Assembly (NCBI RefSeq): GCF_025024155.1
Contig: NW_026251719.1
Location: 516,666 to 580,665 of the forward strand
Source: Gamsiella multidivaricata
Taxonomy: Eukaryota; Mortierellomycota; Mortierellomycetes; Mortierellales; Mortierellaceae
Length of the DNA: 64,000 nt
Direction: 5' to 3'
Position 1 is the stretch's first letter. Every line of letters starts with the position of its first letter. Of the stretch, positions 23,211 to 34,483 are shown in pieces. The position numbers and the translations under genes are program-made. The notes below the pieces were generated by a model. The model was not told the origin of the DNA, ran no database searches, and saw nothing but the letters and a program-made list of their open reading frames with translations.

Positions 23211-24857
23211 TTAGATGACGACGGACCAGCCCTTGGGACCCTCAACATCGCCATACTGGATATCCATAATGGCATCGTTGATGCGCTTGGTCAACTTTCC
23301 GGCCTGGCTGGTCTTGTCTGAGGCATCCAGGGGCACATGAATGTCGTGTCCATCATAATGGATCCTCTTGATAGGGCACACAATGCAGGCAGTTCCAGCG
23401 CCTATATGTTTTTTTTTTTTTTTTTTTTGAGAGAGAGAGAGAGAGAGAAAAAGAGAGATGTTCATTCAAAGTAGAAAAATGATTAGCATCAGGCACCATA
23501 TCAAGTGTCAAAGAGATAACATCGGGATCCATCTATGCTTGCTGCGCAAGAGAAGCAAAGATTGCAAGCAAAGGGATGATTCCTTTCAGCAATAAAAAAA
23601 AAAACGTCCGTCCAAGCATTGCGGATAAGATTTTTTTTTTTTTTTTTTTGTGACCCAAATGAGTAATAAGAGCCACGCGCAGTAAAGCATTGCGCACCCT
23701 TATCCTTCTTATCCAAGTTTGCAAAAAAAAACTTACCGAACATCTCGATGATACGACCCTCCTTATCGGCCCTGACCAGATCCTTCATTGTGAACTTGCG
23801 CTCCGAGACCTTGAATTCTCCCCACTGACGAGCAAGGGACAAGATACTGTCACGGGTGACACCGGGCAAGATCGATCCATCCAACTCAGGGGTGACCAGC
23901 TCCCTTTCACCCTGCTCGTTCTTCCAGAAGACAAAGCAGTTCATGGTGCCGACCTCGGTGACCTGGTGATCGGGTCCAAACAACCACAGGTTCTGCTGGT
24001 ACCCTTCCTTGTTGGCATCCAGCTGAGGCTTGATGCAAGGGGCATAGTTGCCTCCGACCTTGGCGTCACCCGTTCCGCCGGGCCAGGCGCGAACCTTGTC
24101 CGAGGTCGCCAACAGGTTGACGGCATTGAATCCCGAGGGGAAGTAGGGGCCGACGGGCGAGGCAATGACGAAGATCATGGCCTTGTTGGAGGCGCCAACA
24201 CCCAGAGACTCTTGTGTACCGATCATGGTTGGACGGAGGTACAGAGAGTAGCCGCGGCCCTTGGGAATCCAGCGATCGTCCACCTTGAGGAAGTCGCCAA
24301 TCAACTTTGTGAGCTCGTCGCCGTCGAATGACTATTTGGATAAAAACGGGTGATTGTTTAGCAAAGGCTTCTATCAGAAAGTGCACAACATTCGTTAAGC
24401 AACTGAAGAGATATGGGCTTACGGGAAGAGCAATGCGCTGAGCACTCTTGTTGAAGCGCTTCATGTTCATATCCGGACGGAACAAACGGGTTTTTCCATC
24501 CTTATCCTTGTAGGCCTTCATACCCTCGAAGCACTCAAAGGCATAATGGAAGACCACAGCCGAGGGATCCAATTGGAGCTTGCCGTATTCCTTGATCTGA
24601 GGGACACCCCAGCCCTTGCCAGCCTCCCACTCGACCGTCAACATGTTATCGGAGAAGGTCTTGCCAAAGACCAGTTGCGAATTCTCCTGAAGGGACTTCT
24701 GGTTCTTCGAGGGATTCGACTGGAGCTTTGAAGCATCCAGAGGAGCCAATTGGGTGCTGTAGAAGCGGGAGGAGAGGACCTTGGCGCTGAAGCGGGATGC
24801 AGACGCGGCGGTCGTGTGGGCCTTGAGGGCCTGGCGCATGGTTCTTTGGACAAACAT
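23211..24857 (-). CDS. BAT1: Branched-chain amino acid aminotransferase, mitochondrial
   Basis: A PLP enzyme that interconverts Leu/Ile/Val with their 2-oxo acids. Three exons, 24857-24423, 24331-23737 and 23401-23211, join in frame to 406 residues. The N-terminus ([16 protein letters not shown], then [15 protein letters not shown]) is rich in Arg/Ser and lacks acids, as in mitochondrial presequences. Family motifs: [49 protein letters not shown] (Lys that binds PLP), [19 protein letters not shown] and [12 protein letters not shown]. In the second intron the plus strand shows poly-T and a GA microsatellite. A promoter-side region of about 1.1 kb lies upstream with no other gene. The symbol is used for the yeast mitochondrial counterpart. 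Confidence 0.95.
23412..23458. repeat. Poly-T run followed by (GA)n microsatellite in a BCAT intron
   Basis: About 18 T followed by GA units up to about 23450. On the coding strand this is a CT/poly-A tract near the intron's 3' end. Confidence 0.85.
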
Positions 24858-25952
24858 GGTAGTGTGTAACGTGTGGCGTGTAGTGTGCTGTGTATGAGAG
24901 AGAGAAAAGGGATGGGATCCGATGAGGAGTAGAGGAGTCGATTAGGATCGATGAGGGATGAGAAGAGGGGAGAGATGGCTGATTCAGGAATCAGATGAGG
25001 AGGAAGGGAGGAAGGAGTGTGAGGAAGGAAGAAGGAAAGAGAGAAAGAAAAAAGAGGAGAGAGATAATCTCTCCAGACGCCAAAGGGAGAATGACTGGTC
25101 TGACTTGATTTGACAGAAGTGAGTGGATTCAAACCACGCTGAGTCAAAGAGTGGGGGACCCGTGGGAAGAAAGGGGGGACAGAAAGGGGAAAGAATCACC
25201 CGCACTATCCAGCAATATCGCACTTTACTGAACAAGACCCTTTCACAATTCTCCCACGGGTCAACAGAGCAGCGCCTAAGTGCAATTGCTGTCTTACCAA
25301 CCCGAACTGTCCTTCAAGAATTTGATCCGCGCTCTTGTTCAACGAACGCAAGCGCTGCGACAATAGGGCGTCTACCTCTGTGGATGTATTGCTGATGGAA
25401 ACGACACAGAGGGCTGCTGAAACCCCCGATTTACCAGATCATTATAGGATTCAATTGGCACACCGGCTACGATCCTTCGTTCAGCTCTTCAGAGCGGATA
25501 CACTTTGAAAGGTTCTACCCGGTATACTGGTGTTCTTGTCTGTGGTATATTACAGGATGCATGCTAGCCATCACAATAACACAGCAAGATCTTGTACGTC
25601 CACCAAGCTGAGTACGTATATGTTTTTTTCAGGCACTTTAATAGATGCACGTGGCATCCATGTGCCTAAGAACTGCAACAAATCTGGGGCCTCCAGTTTG
25701 GTGCTACAAACCCAAACCCTGCAGACACATTGGTACACGCAACTCTGTTGAGGCAATGTGGAGCTTGTCCAGCGCTGAAAATACTCAAATGAGGGACCGC
25801 ATCTGATTGGGCTGGGTAGTCGTACAAGGTATGGCGAAGCACGAGGCGTGAGCAAGGAGGTTGCATCCCACTTCACTTGTCTCTTTCATTCTCCTTCTCC
25901 CTCTCCTTCCCGAACCGTCTTATTTTTTTTTTACTCAGAGGCAGCTGCACCA
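24858..25952. other. Upstream region of BCAT; no gene seen
   Basis: The first 200 bases are purine-rich on the plus strand (a CT-rich leader for the minus-strand BCAT gene). The remainder shows no coding frame I would support. Confidence 0.5.
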
Positions 25953-27261
25953 TGACAAATCCTTCCCAGACCGAAAAGCACATCCAGCACTTACGAGCAC
26001 AATCGTCGCCCAAGACAGTCAAGATCCCTTCAAAATTGGACAATGCGACTGATGAACGCTACATCCCGTGGAGGCACATCCAGAGGTGCTTCAAGAATGT
26101 CCAGTACGTCACGAATGACGAGGAATCCGTGGGGTTCATGACTGACTATAAGAATGAAGAGTAAGGTCAAGAATGTACTTTTGTTTAAATTACACGTTGA
26201 ATAATCACGAAGAGCTGGATCCTAACGGTCCCTCGTTGTCGCCTTAGTGCCCCACAGGATTGTGCCTTGGAGAATCAGCTACCATCCAGGGATCGTGCTC
26301 GAGGCGGCAATAGAGGACGTCCACCAAGGAATCAGTGCTATACCAGAGACTGCCTCTCGCCACACTACTGTCGCTGAAGCCATGCTGTAATACAAAAACC
26401 ATCCAGTTCAGAACACTGCAACAGCAGTTGCAACACAGCAGTCATTCCAGGAGTACATCTAGATCTATCAGTCGTATCTCGAGGCCAGCGTCTCCGGCCA
26501 GCCAACCCAAGCAGCGAGGACACAGTGGCCAAGCGCCTCGGTCCTTTGGAGACTCACGACGCCTTCCAGGTCTACACTCTGCAAATCCATATGCAGATCC
26601 TCGACGAGCTGGCGCTCCTTCAGAACCAAGTCCACGCTGTTCGCACCCTGACATACGAGCTGCATCAGTACCCGATCCCTCGCATGTTCATTGTCCCCCG
26701 AAAGCGCTACGACGTAAAGGACAAGGTCAGCAAGCTGTTCGCAAAGCAGTTCCGCTTGTTCTCCCTGTGCGATTGCGGCGAGCATACTATGACCGAGGGC
26801 ACCACGATCCTGCATGAGATCCATCTGGTCAAGCACGAAGGATACGGCGTCGAGCAGCTAAAGGGGTGGATACGGATCCCATGCCCTGACGATCATGAAG
26901 CTGCTCAAGTATGGCTGTACTGTTGCTGGCGTGGTTGTGCCACTCCTGGCTTATCTGAACCTTGCTCAAAGCATCGAGACCATCGGGGAGAGCGTCGAAG
27001 TCGGCGCAGATGGCATTGCACCTCTGCGACGATGCGATCAGGTATCTTGAAGAACTGCAGGGCATCAATGGAGGACCAGACACAACGCCTGGGAAGATGG
27101 ATCTGAATGCGACAGAGGCGCTGGAGGGGGCGGGTCTTCGACAGTTAGAGCCGTTTCTGCGCGTCAAAGATCAGAATCGCATCTTCAGTGACCTCTACCA
27201 GACTATCACATCCCAGAGGCATGTTAAATGGGTTTGCTTGTACCATTACCGCGACAACTAG
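25953..27261 (+). pseudogene. Decayed member of the coiled-coil / GHVKWVC-core fungal protein family
   Basis: Pieces of one protein lie in order but in different frames. The start reads MTNPSQTEKHIQHLRAQ and continues to YIPWRHIQRCFKNVQYVT. After a possible intron (donor near 26162, acceptor near 26247) comes RISYHPGIVLEAAIEDV, then two in-frame stops. Frame 2 resumes with QILDELALLQNQVHAV, YELHQYPIPRMFIVPRK, LFSLCDCGEHT and HEIHLVKHEGYGVEQ. A shift near 26870 moves the frame (TIMKLLKYGCTVAGVVVPLL), and another near 27030 leads to LRQLEPFLRVKDQN and RHVKWVCLYHYRDN. I recall this architecture from large paralogous families of unknown function in Mortierella-like fungi; the recollection needs a search. 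At least two stops and two frameshifts mark a relic. Confidence 0.7.
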
Positions 27262-29513
27262 AGAAGACCATGGCGCGACTCATATTCGTGCACGTTCTCG
27301 ATACCATTGGTCATGCAGGAAGAGTAAATCCCTACTGTAACCCTATGTTGGCAATTTCTTGTCAAGCGGGCGATGTAGCCATTGGCCCTTCTTTGTGCAT
27401 TGTCAGTTGCAGACGATACAAATATGAGCGGCAGAAGACGCGTCGCCGGACAGGACAGGTGTAGCTCTGCGTCCGAGTCAGCAGCCAATCACTGGCTTCT
27501 ATCTGCTGGACGCCGTCGGCATTTAGGGTTATTTAGAGTCCATGGTCTGTGCTCCTGGTGATATTCTACGCGCAAGTCGCATTGAGGTTGAGGGTTGAGG
27601 GTGCAGCAAGCAGTGCAGCCAGGCCCCAGTTGCCCTTAGTGCAGTCCGTTAGCTTCTGCTTCGTAGCGTGTTTGCTGGCAACAAAGCTACATCTTCGGCT
27701 TCTCTTTTTTACTTTCGCATGTCCACTGACACAGTCAGTTGGATGGATATAACGACAAGCGAATCCGTGTGGATTCGACTACAACGATTGCATGTTGTGC
27801 TCATCATTTGCCACGGCTAGGTGTCCAGGTGTGGTATTCATGGTTGCAATACCACACTTATATCACCCATCTAATCGTGCTTATTGGCGATTGCTAAAGT
27901 ATAAAGAGAATAGCCTTCCAGCACCCTAACATGTCTTCATACTCTCTTTCTTTATCCTTTGCACATTCGACTTTTCTCCTTATAGTTCTCACCTTGTCCT
28001 CACTTTCAGCACTGCGTGTCACTCAGTTCTGTAAGTTAAAGACCGTTCCTGCCCTCTTGTCTGTCCCATTTCTCCATCCACAACCAGTTCATCCCCAAAA
28101 TCGACCTCCCACTTGCTCACCTCCTGTAAGCCAGGCCTGCCGATGTACTTTCCGCTTCCATAACCAACAGCACATACAGCCGAGCCCTGCACCTGATGCA
28201 CCGTCAGCTAAATCGGCGCCCTAGTACTTATCCTTCCACATACATTATCCGCACACCCCATCACATAGTACCACTGCCGAACGGCGCTCTTTCTTGCCGC
28301 TATTCCACTTGTTCGGTCCTCCTACCCTTGCACCTATGACGGACAGCCTTGACCGCAACTTTACATGCATTCCTTACGCACCTCAGCACCAGAGAATGGA
28401 TCTTCTATCCCTGGGACGCGTTGTTCTATTACAAAACACCACACAAAAAGCAGCCCTGGACTTTCCTCTACACATCTGTCGTCTGTGGAAGTACACTCCC
28501 AGCCCTTCAGAGTCCCCTCTAATCCTCTAACCTATCATTGAGTATTACTAAACTGTCGACGTCCTTTTCAGCGTTAGGCTCTATGACACTGCATCGATGA
28601 CTCCGATTACCCTGGCCTAGGAGGAATGGGGGTCAATGCTGGCACTAGATCCACTGTAAATGGGTCTCCTAGAAAAGCTGGGACCGATGTTACAGTGTCC
28701 GCAGAGGTAGGGGCTGGAAAGTAGATTGTTTAGGTGGATAAAGAGAGCAGCTACTGAACGAACGCGCCTGCAACCCAGGAAGTAAAGATATGATGCTCTT
28801 CAAGGAAAGAGTGCTTAGGAGCAGTGAACATGCTTAGAAGCAGTGAACAAATACCATGAAAATTAGGAAAGAATGCTGTGCGATTCTTCTATTTCTATAT
28901 CTTACTTCGCTGGCGAAAGAGTCATTAGAAAAGAAAGGAGCCTTGCAAGGGCTGAACCAACAACAATAAGGAATGCACGCTCCGATTAGTCCTCGAAAGG
29001 GGTGCATTTCCCTGCCAAAACTACCCATTCTAATTCTTCATTCGATGCCAAAGACAGCACGTTTCTCAAGGAGCGGCAGCAGCATAGGGATACGACATCC
29101 CTGTGCTCCCTTCCATACACCAAGTTTCGCACAGAGACCCAGGAAGAGCTGATGAAATGCGTCGAGTCTCTCACCTATTTCTACGAAACTAAACTCTGGT
29201 TGCACGATAGATCGTCAATCCACTCCGAATACAGCCCTTGTCTGCATAGTGATCAATATCACAAGGTCATCACTAAACGCGATCGGCTATATCTATCGTC
29301 AATGTACAAAAGAACAGCAGGAAAACGTCTTATCTTTACGAGCCTGCTACTTCACATTCCTCACTTGTTCAAAAAAAAAAAAAAAAAACGCCTCGAATGC
29401 CTTTCCATTCCTTCTTGCGCCAACACCCTTCCTCTCCCATAGTACGCCACCACAAACCACTACCACCGCCACTCCCTCCTCCACCAGCAGCAGCAGCACC
29501 ACACACCCCAGCT
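27262..29513. other. Gene-poor region with one weak candidate secreted frame
   Basis: No well-supported gene. A 97-residue frame at 27931-28224 is listed separately. A poly-A tract (about 29371-29388) and a CAG-rich leader precede the 29.5 kb gene. Frames around 29002-29442 look like ordinary open sequence without recognisable motifs. Confidence 0.5.
27931..28224 (+). CDS. Weak candidate: small secreted protein
   Basis: The frame starts MSSYSLSLSFAHSTFLLIVL, a plausible signal peptide, with a TATA-like GTATAAAGAG about 30 bases before the ATG. After residue 35 it is Pro/Ser-rich with four cysteines and no recognised domain. Codon usage is undistinguished, and splicing could alter the C-terminus. 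Only the signal-like N-terminus supports it. Confidence 0.25.
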   Translation: MSSYSLSLSFAHSTFLLIVLTLSSLSALRVTQFCKLKTVPALLSVPFLHPQPVHPQNRPPTCSPPVSQACRCTFRFHNQQHIQPSPAPDAPSAKSAP

Positions 29514-30049
29514 ATGTCGACCTCCTCCGCCGTCGAAATGATCTTCGAGGGTGCGTCTGCCAAGGTCTCTGAGGGCACCCAAATCGCCTTGTCGACTATC
29601 ACTCACTCGGGCATCGCCGAGAACTATCTCACCCCGCTGATCCGGTACATTCACAGGAAATACCTGGAATCATCTTTGCCAGTACGTGTCGGTATGTGGG
29701 GGTGTCTTGCGGTGGTCACCGTGCCGGTGACTTGTTCTCTTGGCGCGTTGTTGATGGTCAACATCGGATGCATTATCGTTACCGCAAGTGCGCTTTTCGC
29801 GATGCAGGTATGTTGAATGCGCACATACTTTCTGATCTATTCGCTGATCGACAGACATCATTAATAACTAACATGGTGCTGTCGCCTTGATATATTTAGG
29901 TGTCCATTATGACGTTTTCCGTCTTTGTGCTCATCCCATTGCTGGTTTCGGTGCTTGTTGTCGTTGGAGGACCGACATCTTTGCTGATTTTCACACTGTA
30001 CATCTGTAGATCGGTTTGGTGCCTAGCCTGCTCTGTCGCAATGGGTTGA
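29514..30049 (+). CDS. Small protein with a long hydrophobic region, possibly promethin/LDAF1-like
   Basis: Two exons, 29514-29807 and 29900-30049, join in frame to 147 residues. The first 60 residues are soluble (MSTSSAVEMIFEGASAKVSE, then NYLTPLIRYIHRKYLESS). Residues from about 62 to 140 are almost continuously hydrophobic (GCLAVVTVPVTCSLGALLM, NIGCIIVTASALFAM, FSVFVLIPLLVSVLVVVGG, LLIFTLYICRSVW). A soluble head plus several tightly packed hydrophobic segments resembles promethin/LDAF1 (seipin partners that work in lipid droplet assembly at the ER), and the length fits. No conserved residue proves it, so the assignment is tentative. The gene itself is well supported by the splice junction and the pattern. 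Confidence 0.6.
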
Positions 30050-30240
30050 TCAACAAAATAAATGTAGCAAGAGTATGATGTTTTATTTTGCAAGCCGTGT
30101 TTAAGAAAAGCTGCAAGAGTGTCATGAAGCGTCCTTTGCAGGTGGTGCTTTCCTTCGTCTCTTCTGTCGAGGACCGTCTGATTCACAACTTGATTCCTGG
30201 AGCTCCTGTTTCTTTTGAGCTAATTCCATCGCGGCAGGTA

Positions 30241-30987
30241 CTAAAAAGAAAGTAGAGGATCGCTAGTGTAAGAGAACGCCCTATCGCGATATAATGCTGC
30301 AGCCAAGGCTTCGTGAATGGGAACCATGGGCGACATACCTTGGATCACGCTCATGCTCTGTTGTGCCGCGGCTGTTGCCATGGTTACCAAGGCAATCAAG
30401 TCCTGCTCCTGGAGATTTGCTTGATCAAGGCGCCCTCCGTCGTGCTGCAGCTCTTGCTGCTGTACATCCTGATGTTGTGTCTCTTGAAGGTCCACTCCTG
30501 GCCGTGACGCTTCTTGTTGCTGACCTTCCTGCTGCTCTCCTTCTTGTTCTCCTTGTTCTTCCCGCTGATCAATACCTCCATTTTCGTGTTCCTTCTGCTG
30601 TGACTCTTGTGGTTGTCCCTGTGGTTGAACAGGACACCTTGGAGTAAATCTGTGGTGCTTTTCATAATGCTTCCGCAGAGCAGCCCTGTTCAAAAACTTT
30701 GCGAAGCACGTCGGTTCGGAGCACTCCACGGGCTCCATTCGACCTTTGTCCCCATCGTGCATGTTCTGCTCATGCTCCTTCAGGAACTTGAATTCCCTGA
30801 AGCAAAAACGGCAGAATCCAGGAGCAGCCTGGGGCGGCATCGTTCGACAACTGGAAGCCCCGATGAGTTTGCAAAGGTGAGAGAGGGTAGTCGAGGTCGG
30901 CGATGGGTGTGGTTCAGTGTGCTGTGCCTGGATCGTGAGTGCGGTCGAGAAGGAAAATCGTATAGGCAATCCATACAAGATTTTCAC
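30241..30987 (-). CDS. Two-finger C2H2 zinc-finger protein with Gln/Glu-rich tail
   Basis: A single-exon frame of 248 residues. A better start may be the Met at residue 50 (30840, MPPQAAPGFCRFCFREF), because the 49 residues before it look like leader sequence. Two fingers follow: CRFCFREFKFLKEHEQNMH (C-x2-C, H-x4-H) and CSEPTCFAKFLNRAALRKH (C-x4-C with a second His pair KHYEKHH). The next 85 residues are rich in Gln and Glu (QREEQGEQEGEQQEGQQQ). A C-terminal segment, LIALVTMATAAAQQSM..IQGMSP, may be helical. Two fingers can bind nucleic acid or protein; there is no evidence here for which. Family unknown. Confidence 0.6.
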   Translation of the reverse strand: MKILYGLPIRFSFSTALTIQAQHTEPHPSPTSTTLSHLCKLIGASSCRTMPPQAAPGFCRFCFREFKFLKEHEQNMHDGDKGRMEPVECSEPTCFAKFLNRAALRKHYEKHHRFTPRCPVQPQGQPQESQQKEHENGGIDQREEQGEQEGEQQEGQQQEASRPGVDLQETQHQDVQQQELQHDGGRLDQANLQEQDLIALVTMATAAAQQSMSVIQGMSPMVPIHEALAAALYRDRAFSYTSDPLLSF

Positions 30988-31208
30988 GCAGGAAATCCGC
31001 AGAGAAGAGGGCTGTGCTCAAAGTTACTTTTTTTATCATCTTTATAGTCTACGGATTGTTGCTGTCGGTGCATTCTTGAAAGGCATTAGAGCTATTGGGA
31101 TGGCACTCATAAGGCGAAAGAAGCCAGGTCGTAAAGTGGGCGCTTCTGTACATTCGCCACGCGCATCATCTCTGTCTCCGAGCCATTGGCTGCACTCTCC
31201 GGAGTCAA

Positions 31209-31649
31209 CTAGTGCCCCTTATCCTTCACAACCGTGAGCCAGCCGGTGAAGGTCTCGACATTCGAAACATTAATAGTCGAGAGATTGGACGTACCAGCCT
31301 CCTCGGGCGTGAAGATATACTTGCTGTTGTCAAAGTCGATGTCCTCGTACGCAACATCATCGCTAGTCTCAAGGTTTACTGCCTGACCAAATCTCAATTT
31401 GATGTCTCCGTGGCCAGTGCAGCCTAAGAATTCTACGGTGTAGTCTTGGTCGATTTGGAGGGTTTCTTGGGCAGCCGCGATTACACAGCTGATAATCTGC
31501 GCGGAAACCGAAAGGGGCCTCACGATGGCAAAAGCAGAGACGAACAGGAGCGTAGCGGAAGCACGGATCATGTTGGACGCAATATAAGAAAGTTGCATAG
31601 TGTTTTTTTGGAAATAAAAGGGCAGAGAGTGATGGGTTGTTCCCGCCAA
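31209..31649 (-). CDS. Small secreted protein, unknown function
   Basis: The frame encodes up to 146 residues, but the likely start is the Met at 31598 (MQLSYIASNMIRASATLLFV) or at 31571. A clear signal peptide (ASATLLFVSAFAIVRPLSVSA) precedes a mature domain of about 100 residues: QIISCVIAAAQETLQIDQDYTV, then FTPEEAGTSNLSTINVSN and FTGWLTVVKDKGH. There are two cysteines and N-glycosylation sites (NLS, NVS). The alternating hydrophobic pattern suggests a beta-sandwich. No family is recognised. It lies just beyond the C2H2 gene on the same strand. Confidence 0.6.
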   Translation of the reverse strand: MAGTTHHSLPFYFQKNTMQLSYIASNMIRASATLLFVSAFAIVRPLSVSAQIISCVIAAAQETLQIDQDYTVEFLGCTGHGDIKLRFGQAVNLETSDDVAYEDIDFDNSKYIFTPEEAGTSNLSTINVSNVETFTGWLTVVKDKGH

Positions 31650-32403
31650 CTTGCTGGCTTTTGGGGTCGTTTGACGCGCTAAAGGAATAACGCTTCCTGG
31701 CTGACCTTGTCCCTTGTAATTTCTAACTTACCACGCTTTGGCTCGATGAGCGCCATAGGCCGTTGTCTGTTGTTTTATTGCGGAGAAGGATTGCGCATTT
31801 GTATTGTGCCCACTCCATTATTTAGGCGGTTAGTATCTCCTGGCAATGAAGTTCTTGCCATTGGATTGCATACAGGACCTCCTCGAGATCGAACCCATGA
31901 GTATCTCGGGATATGTGCCGAGGCTCAGATTCCATGAAATCGCGAGCACCACTCCCTGATCGTTAGGTTTATCGACTAACGGACAGGCACCAGGACGTGT
32001 AGACCCATATATTAGCGCCGTGGTCATCAGTTTGTAGTGAGGTCCCAGACCAAGCGCGCTCAAAGACACCGTTGATCAGCAACTTGACACTGAGCCTCTG
32101 TGGCTATTTGTTTGGATGTGCCATTCAACAATAGTACTAGTAATTCACGAACAACAGATCAAAGATGAAGGCCGAGTTGACTTTACAGGCATTTATTTCT
32201 GATGCAAGCTGGAGTAACAAGACAACAACGAGGTTTTTGTTTTTTAAATCGTATTAAAGCACAGAGGGAATGTGAGGAAACAACAGATGAGATTGAACAA
32301 TGTGGGTGAGAGATATATTTGAGCAAGATAAAAGAGAGAAGAAGTGTAAAGTTGATGCCGTTGCCGTGAAGTGTGGTGTGTGGATGTAATAGGCTTGATT
32401 GTG
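31650..32403. other. Region between the secreted-protein gene and PP6; no gene seen
   Basis: Contains the promoter side of the secreted protein gene and the 3' flank of PP6. Short frames here have no recognisable features. Confidence 0.5.
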
Positions 32404-34119
32404 TTACAAAAAGTATTGGTTTCCGCCGGCGCCGGATGATGACTGGGTATGTTGAACTTCCACCGCTGAAAAAATCTTAAAGTTGGATTCATCCACGGTT
32501 GGGCCGTCTAGTTTGAGAATCGCTGCAACGTTGCCGCATCTGTAACAGTAATTTGGTGCCGACCAAACTAGCAACAACAAAATGGAAACCGATTCCAACG
32601 CCATGGTTAGTCTGTAATTCTTTTCTCTCCCCGATCCTCAGAAATATGCTATCAAGGGTTGATTATACATACCTGTAACAAGGTTATCATCCGGGAACAT
32701 GTATTTGAATCCCTCCTGAACAAGTTGATGAGCACGAGCGATGAGGTTGAGACCGTTGACATGATTGAATTCGCTCGTGACCTTGGCGCCAAAGAGCCAT
32801 CCTGCTCCTCTTGGACTCACTCCCCAGCCGTCAATATCATCTGGGTCTGACCACATCAAGTCTATATCGAAGATAAAAGATTGTTGGCACATCAATTAGG
32901 AATTCCTGTCCGTCGTGAACCGTAAAGGTGCTGGAAAAAGCATCGGATCCTTCATACCACAGAAGGCTCCTTCATGTGGGATTTCCTGGCATCTTTGAAT
33001 GGTACGAATCTGATCCAATGTCCTGACATCGGGTGAGAGACCTCCATGTACGCACAGCACACGGCCATCGACAATCTATCCAAAGAGGATAGGGCAATAC
33101 AGATTAGATGACATAGTTTTTCGTTCAAACGACGTAGATGAGGCATGCGAAATACCAAAGGTCTGTCTTAATATCGTTCCTGCTCATGTCCTCATGCAAC
33201 TTACAGCAGCCAGCGTTAAATAATCGAACACTTGGCAGCAGTACTTCCAGACGTTTGCGTTTCCGTACTTGGTCTGGCATTCGTCTAAGAAATAACATTA
33301 TACCGAGACGTCCATGTTAGTTACTAGAAGCGAACCATGGAAATTATAGCCAACAATGACCAGTTCAGAGAGATTCAGACGCACCATAGAAGCCATATAC
33401 TTGAGTGATCTGTCTACTCTCATGGTTTCCACGAAGAAGTGTAATCTTATCGGGCCATCTATCGATATTAACCAGAACAAAGAAAGATGACTTGGTTAGT
33501 ATCACTTTCGGCCGAGCACAACGAAATTACGCGAATCTATGTGAGATACACAGTTACTAGCATCAGCGCTAGTCCGTTGTCTATCTATACCTTGCTTTCA
33601 ACACCATTAACAATGTAAATGTTTCCAAGCTGTTAAATCCTCGGTCCACAAAGTCGCCCTACAACATCAGTAAGATAAAGGGCGTCCATTAACAACATGA
33701 AGTCCTAGCCCTTCCTGCTTGACAACTTGCAGAAAACCGTATATGTCTAAAGCACGCTTCCACTGCGCAATCCATGACCATGGCGATGGCCTGTATCCGT
33801 ACCATAAAGATATAATTCGTTTCTGGAATCTCTCCTCCGACCCTGAAAAGCTCCATCAGGTCAAAGAACTGTCCATGGATATCTCCGCAGACGGTGACAG
33901 GTGAGCGTACCGGCTGGATGTTGGATTCCTCCATCAAGAGCTCTTTAACCTAAACGCGGCAGAGAAAACATTTGATGAGCGAGTACGTTCGCCTCAATCA
34001 AAAGATGCAGGCCAATGTGTTATTTGTTACAGTACCATTTCGCACAGCTTCTTGATCTCGAGCTCTGGCAGGGGTTGACATTGTCGGACTGTCTCGAGCC
34101 ATTCGTCAGGTCCAGGCAT
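32404..34119 (-). CDS. PPP6C: PP6/Sit4-type serine/threonine phosphatase catalytic subunit
   Basis: A PP2A-like metal-dependent phosphatase; the family controls cell-cycle start, ER-Golgi traffic and TOR signalling. Eight exons, 34119-34036, 33949-33803, 33658-33591, 33458-33385, 33284-33205, 33075-32958, 32861-32673 and 32567-32404, join in frame to 307 residues, the family length. Metal and phosphate motifs are intact: GDIHGQ, GDFVDRG and [19 protein letters not shown]. Features that favour PP6 over PP4 are [26 protein letters not shown] and [15 protein letters not shown]. The C-terminus ends QYFL, the carboxymethylated tail of this group. Introns are short (67-145 bases). It is downstream of, and on the same strand as, the PIN-Fanzor relic, which is probably chance. 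Confidence 0.93.
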
Positions 34120-34483
34120 GGTTGAATACGTGCTTTTTTTTTAGTGGTTATTGCGTGGTGAATTGAGTTGGTATGAAGGGTATGTGCTGGTGCTGTGTGA
34201 AATCAGGATGAAATTGACAAAGGCAATAAGAAAGTGAGTTGCAGTGCCTCCTTCTTTGATGGGATAATGGGCAACAGGTGAAAAAGAGTTGAGGTCCAAC
34301 AAGCCTGGCTGATGCAGCAGAATGACGCCGAGGCCAATGAGGGAAGCGAGAGTCTCACTCGTACGAAATCCGCACATCTGCGCACCTATTACGTCACCGA
34401 AGTGGCTTCTAAGCGTCGCATACGACATGGGAAATCATCAGGGGGAGTGTGGGGGCGGCACACAAAAAAAACTAGTCTGACTA

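Noticed and set aside
23690..24331. Plus-strand 213-residue frame opposite the BCAT gene
   Set aside because: It lies antisense to conserved BCAT exons, which carry all the recognised motifs.
29002..29442. Plus-strand 146-residue frame
   Set aside because: Ends in a poly-Lys run from a poly-A tract and shows no recognisable domain or signal; may be chance.
34141..34428. Minus-strand 95-residue frame with hydrophobic segments just upstream of PP6
   Set aside because: It fills the promoter region of PP6, has no recognised motif and no supporting splice or homology evidence.
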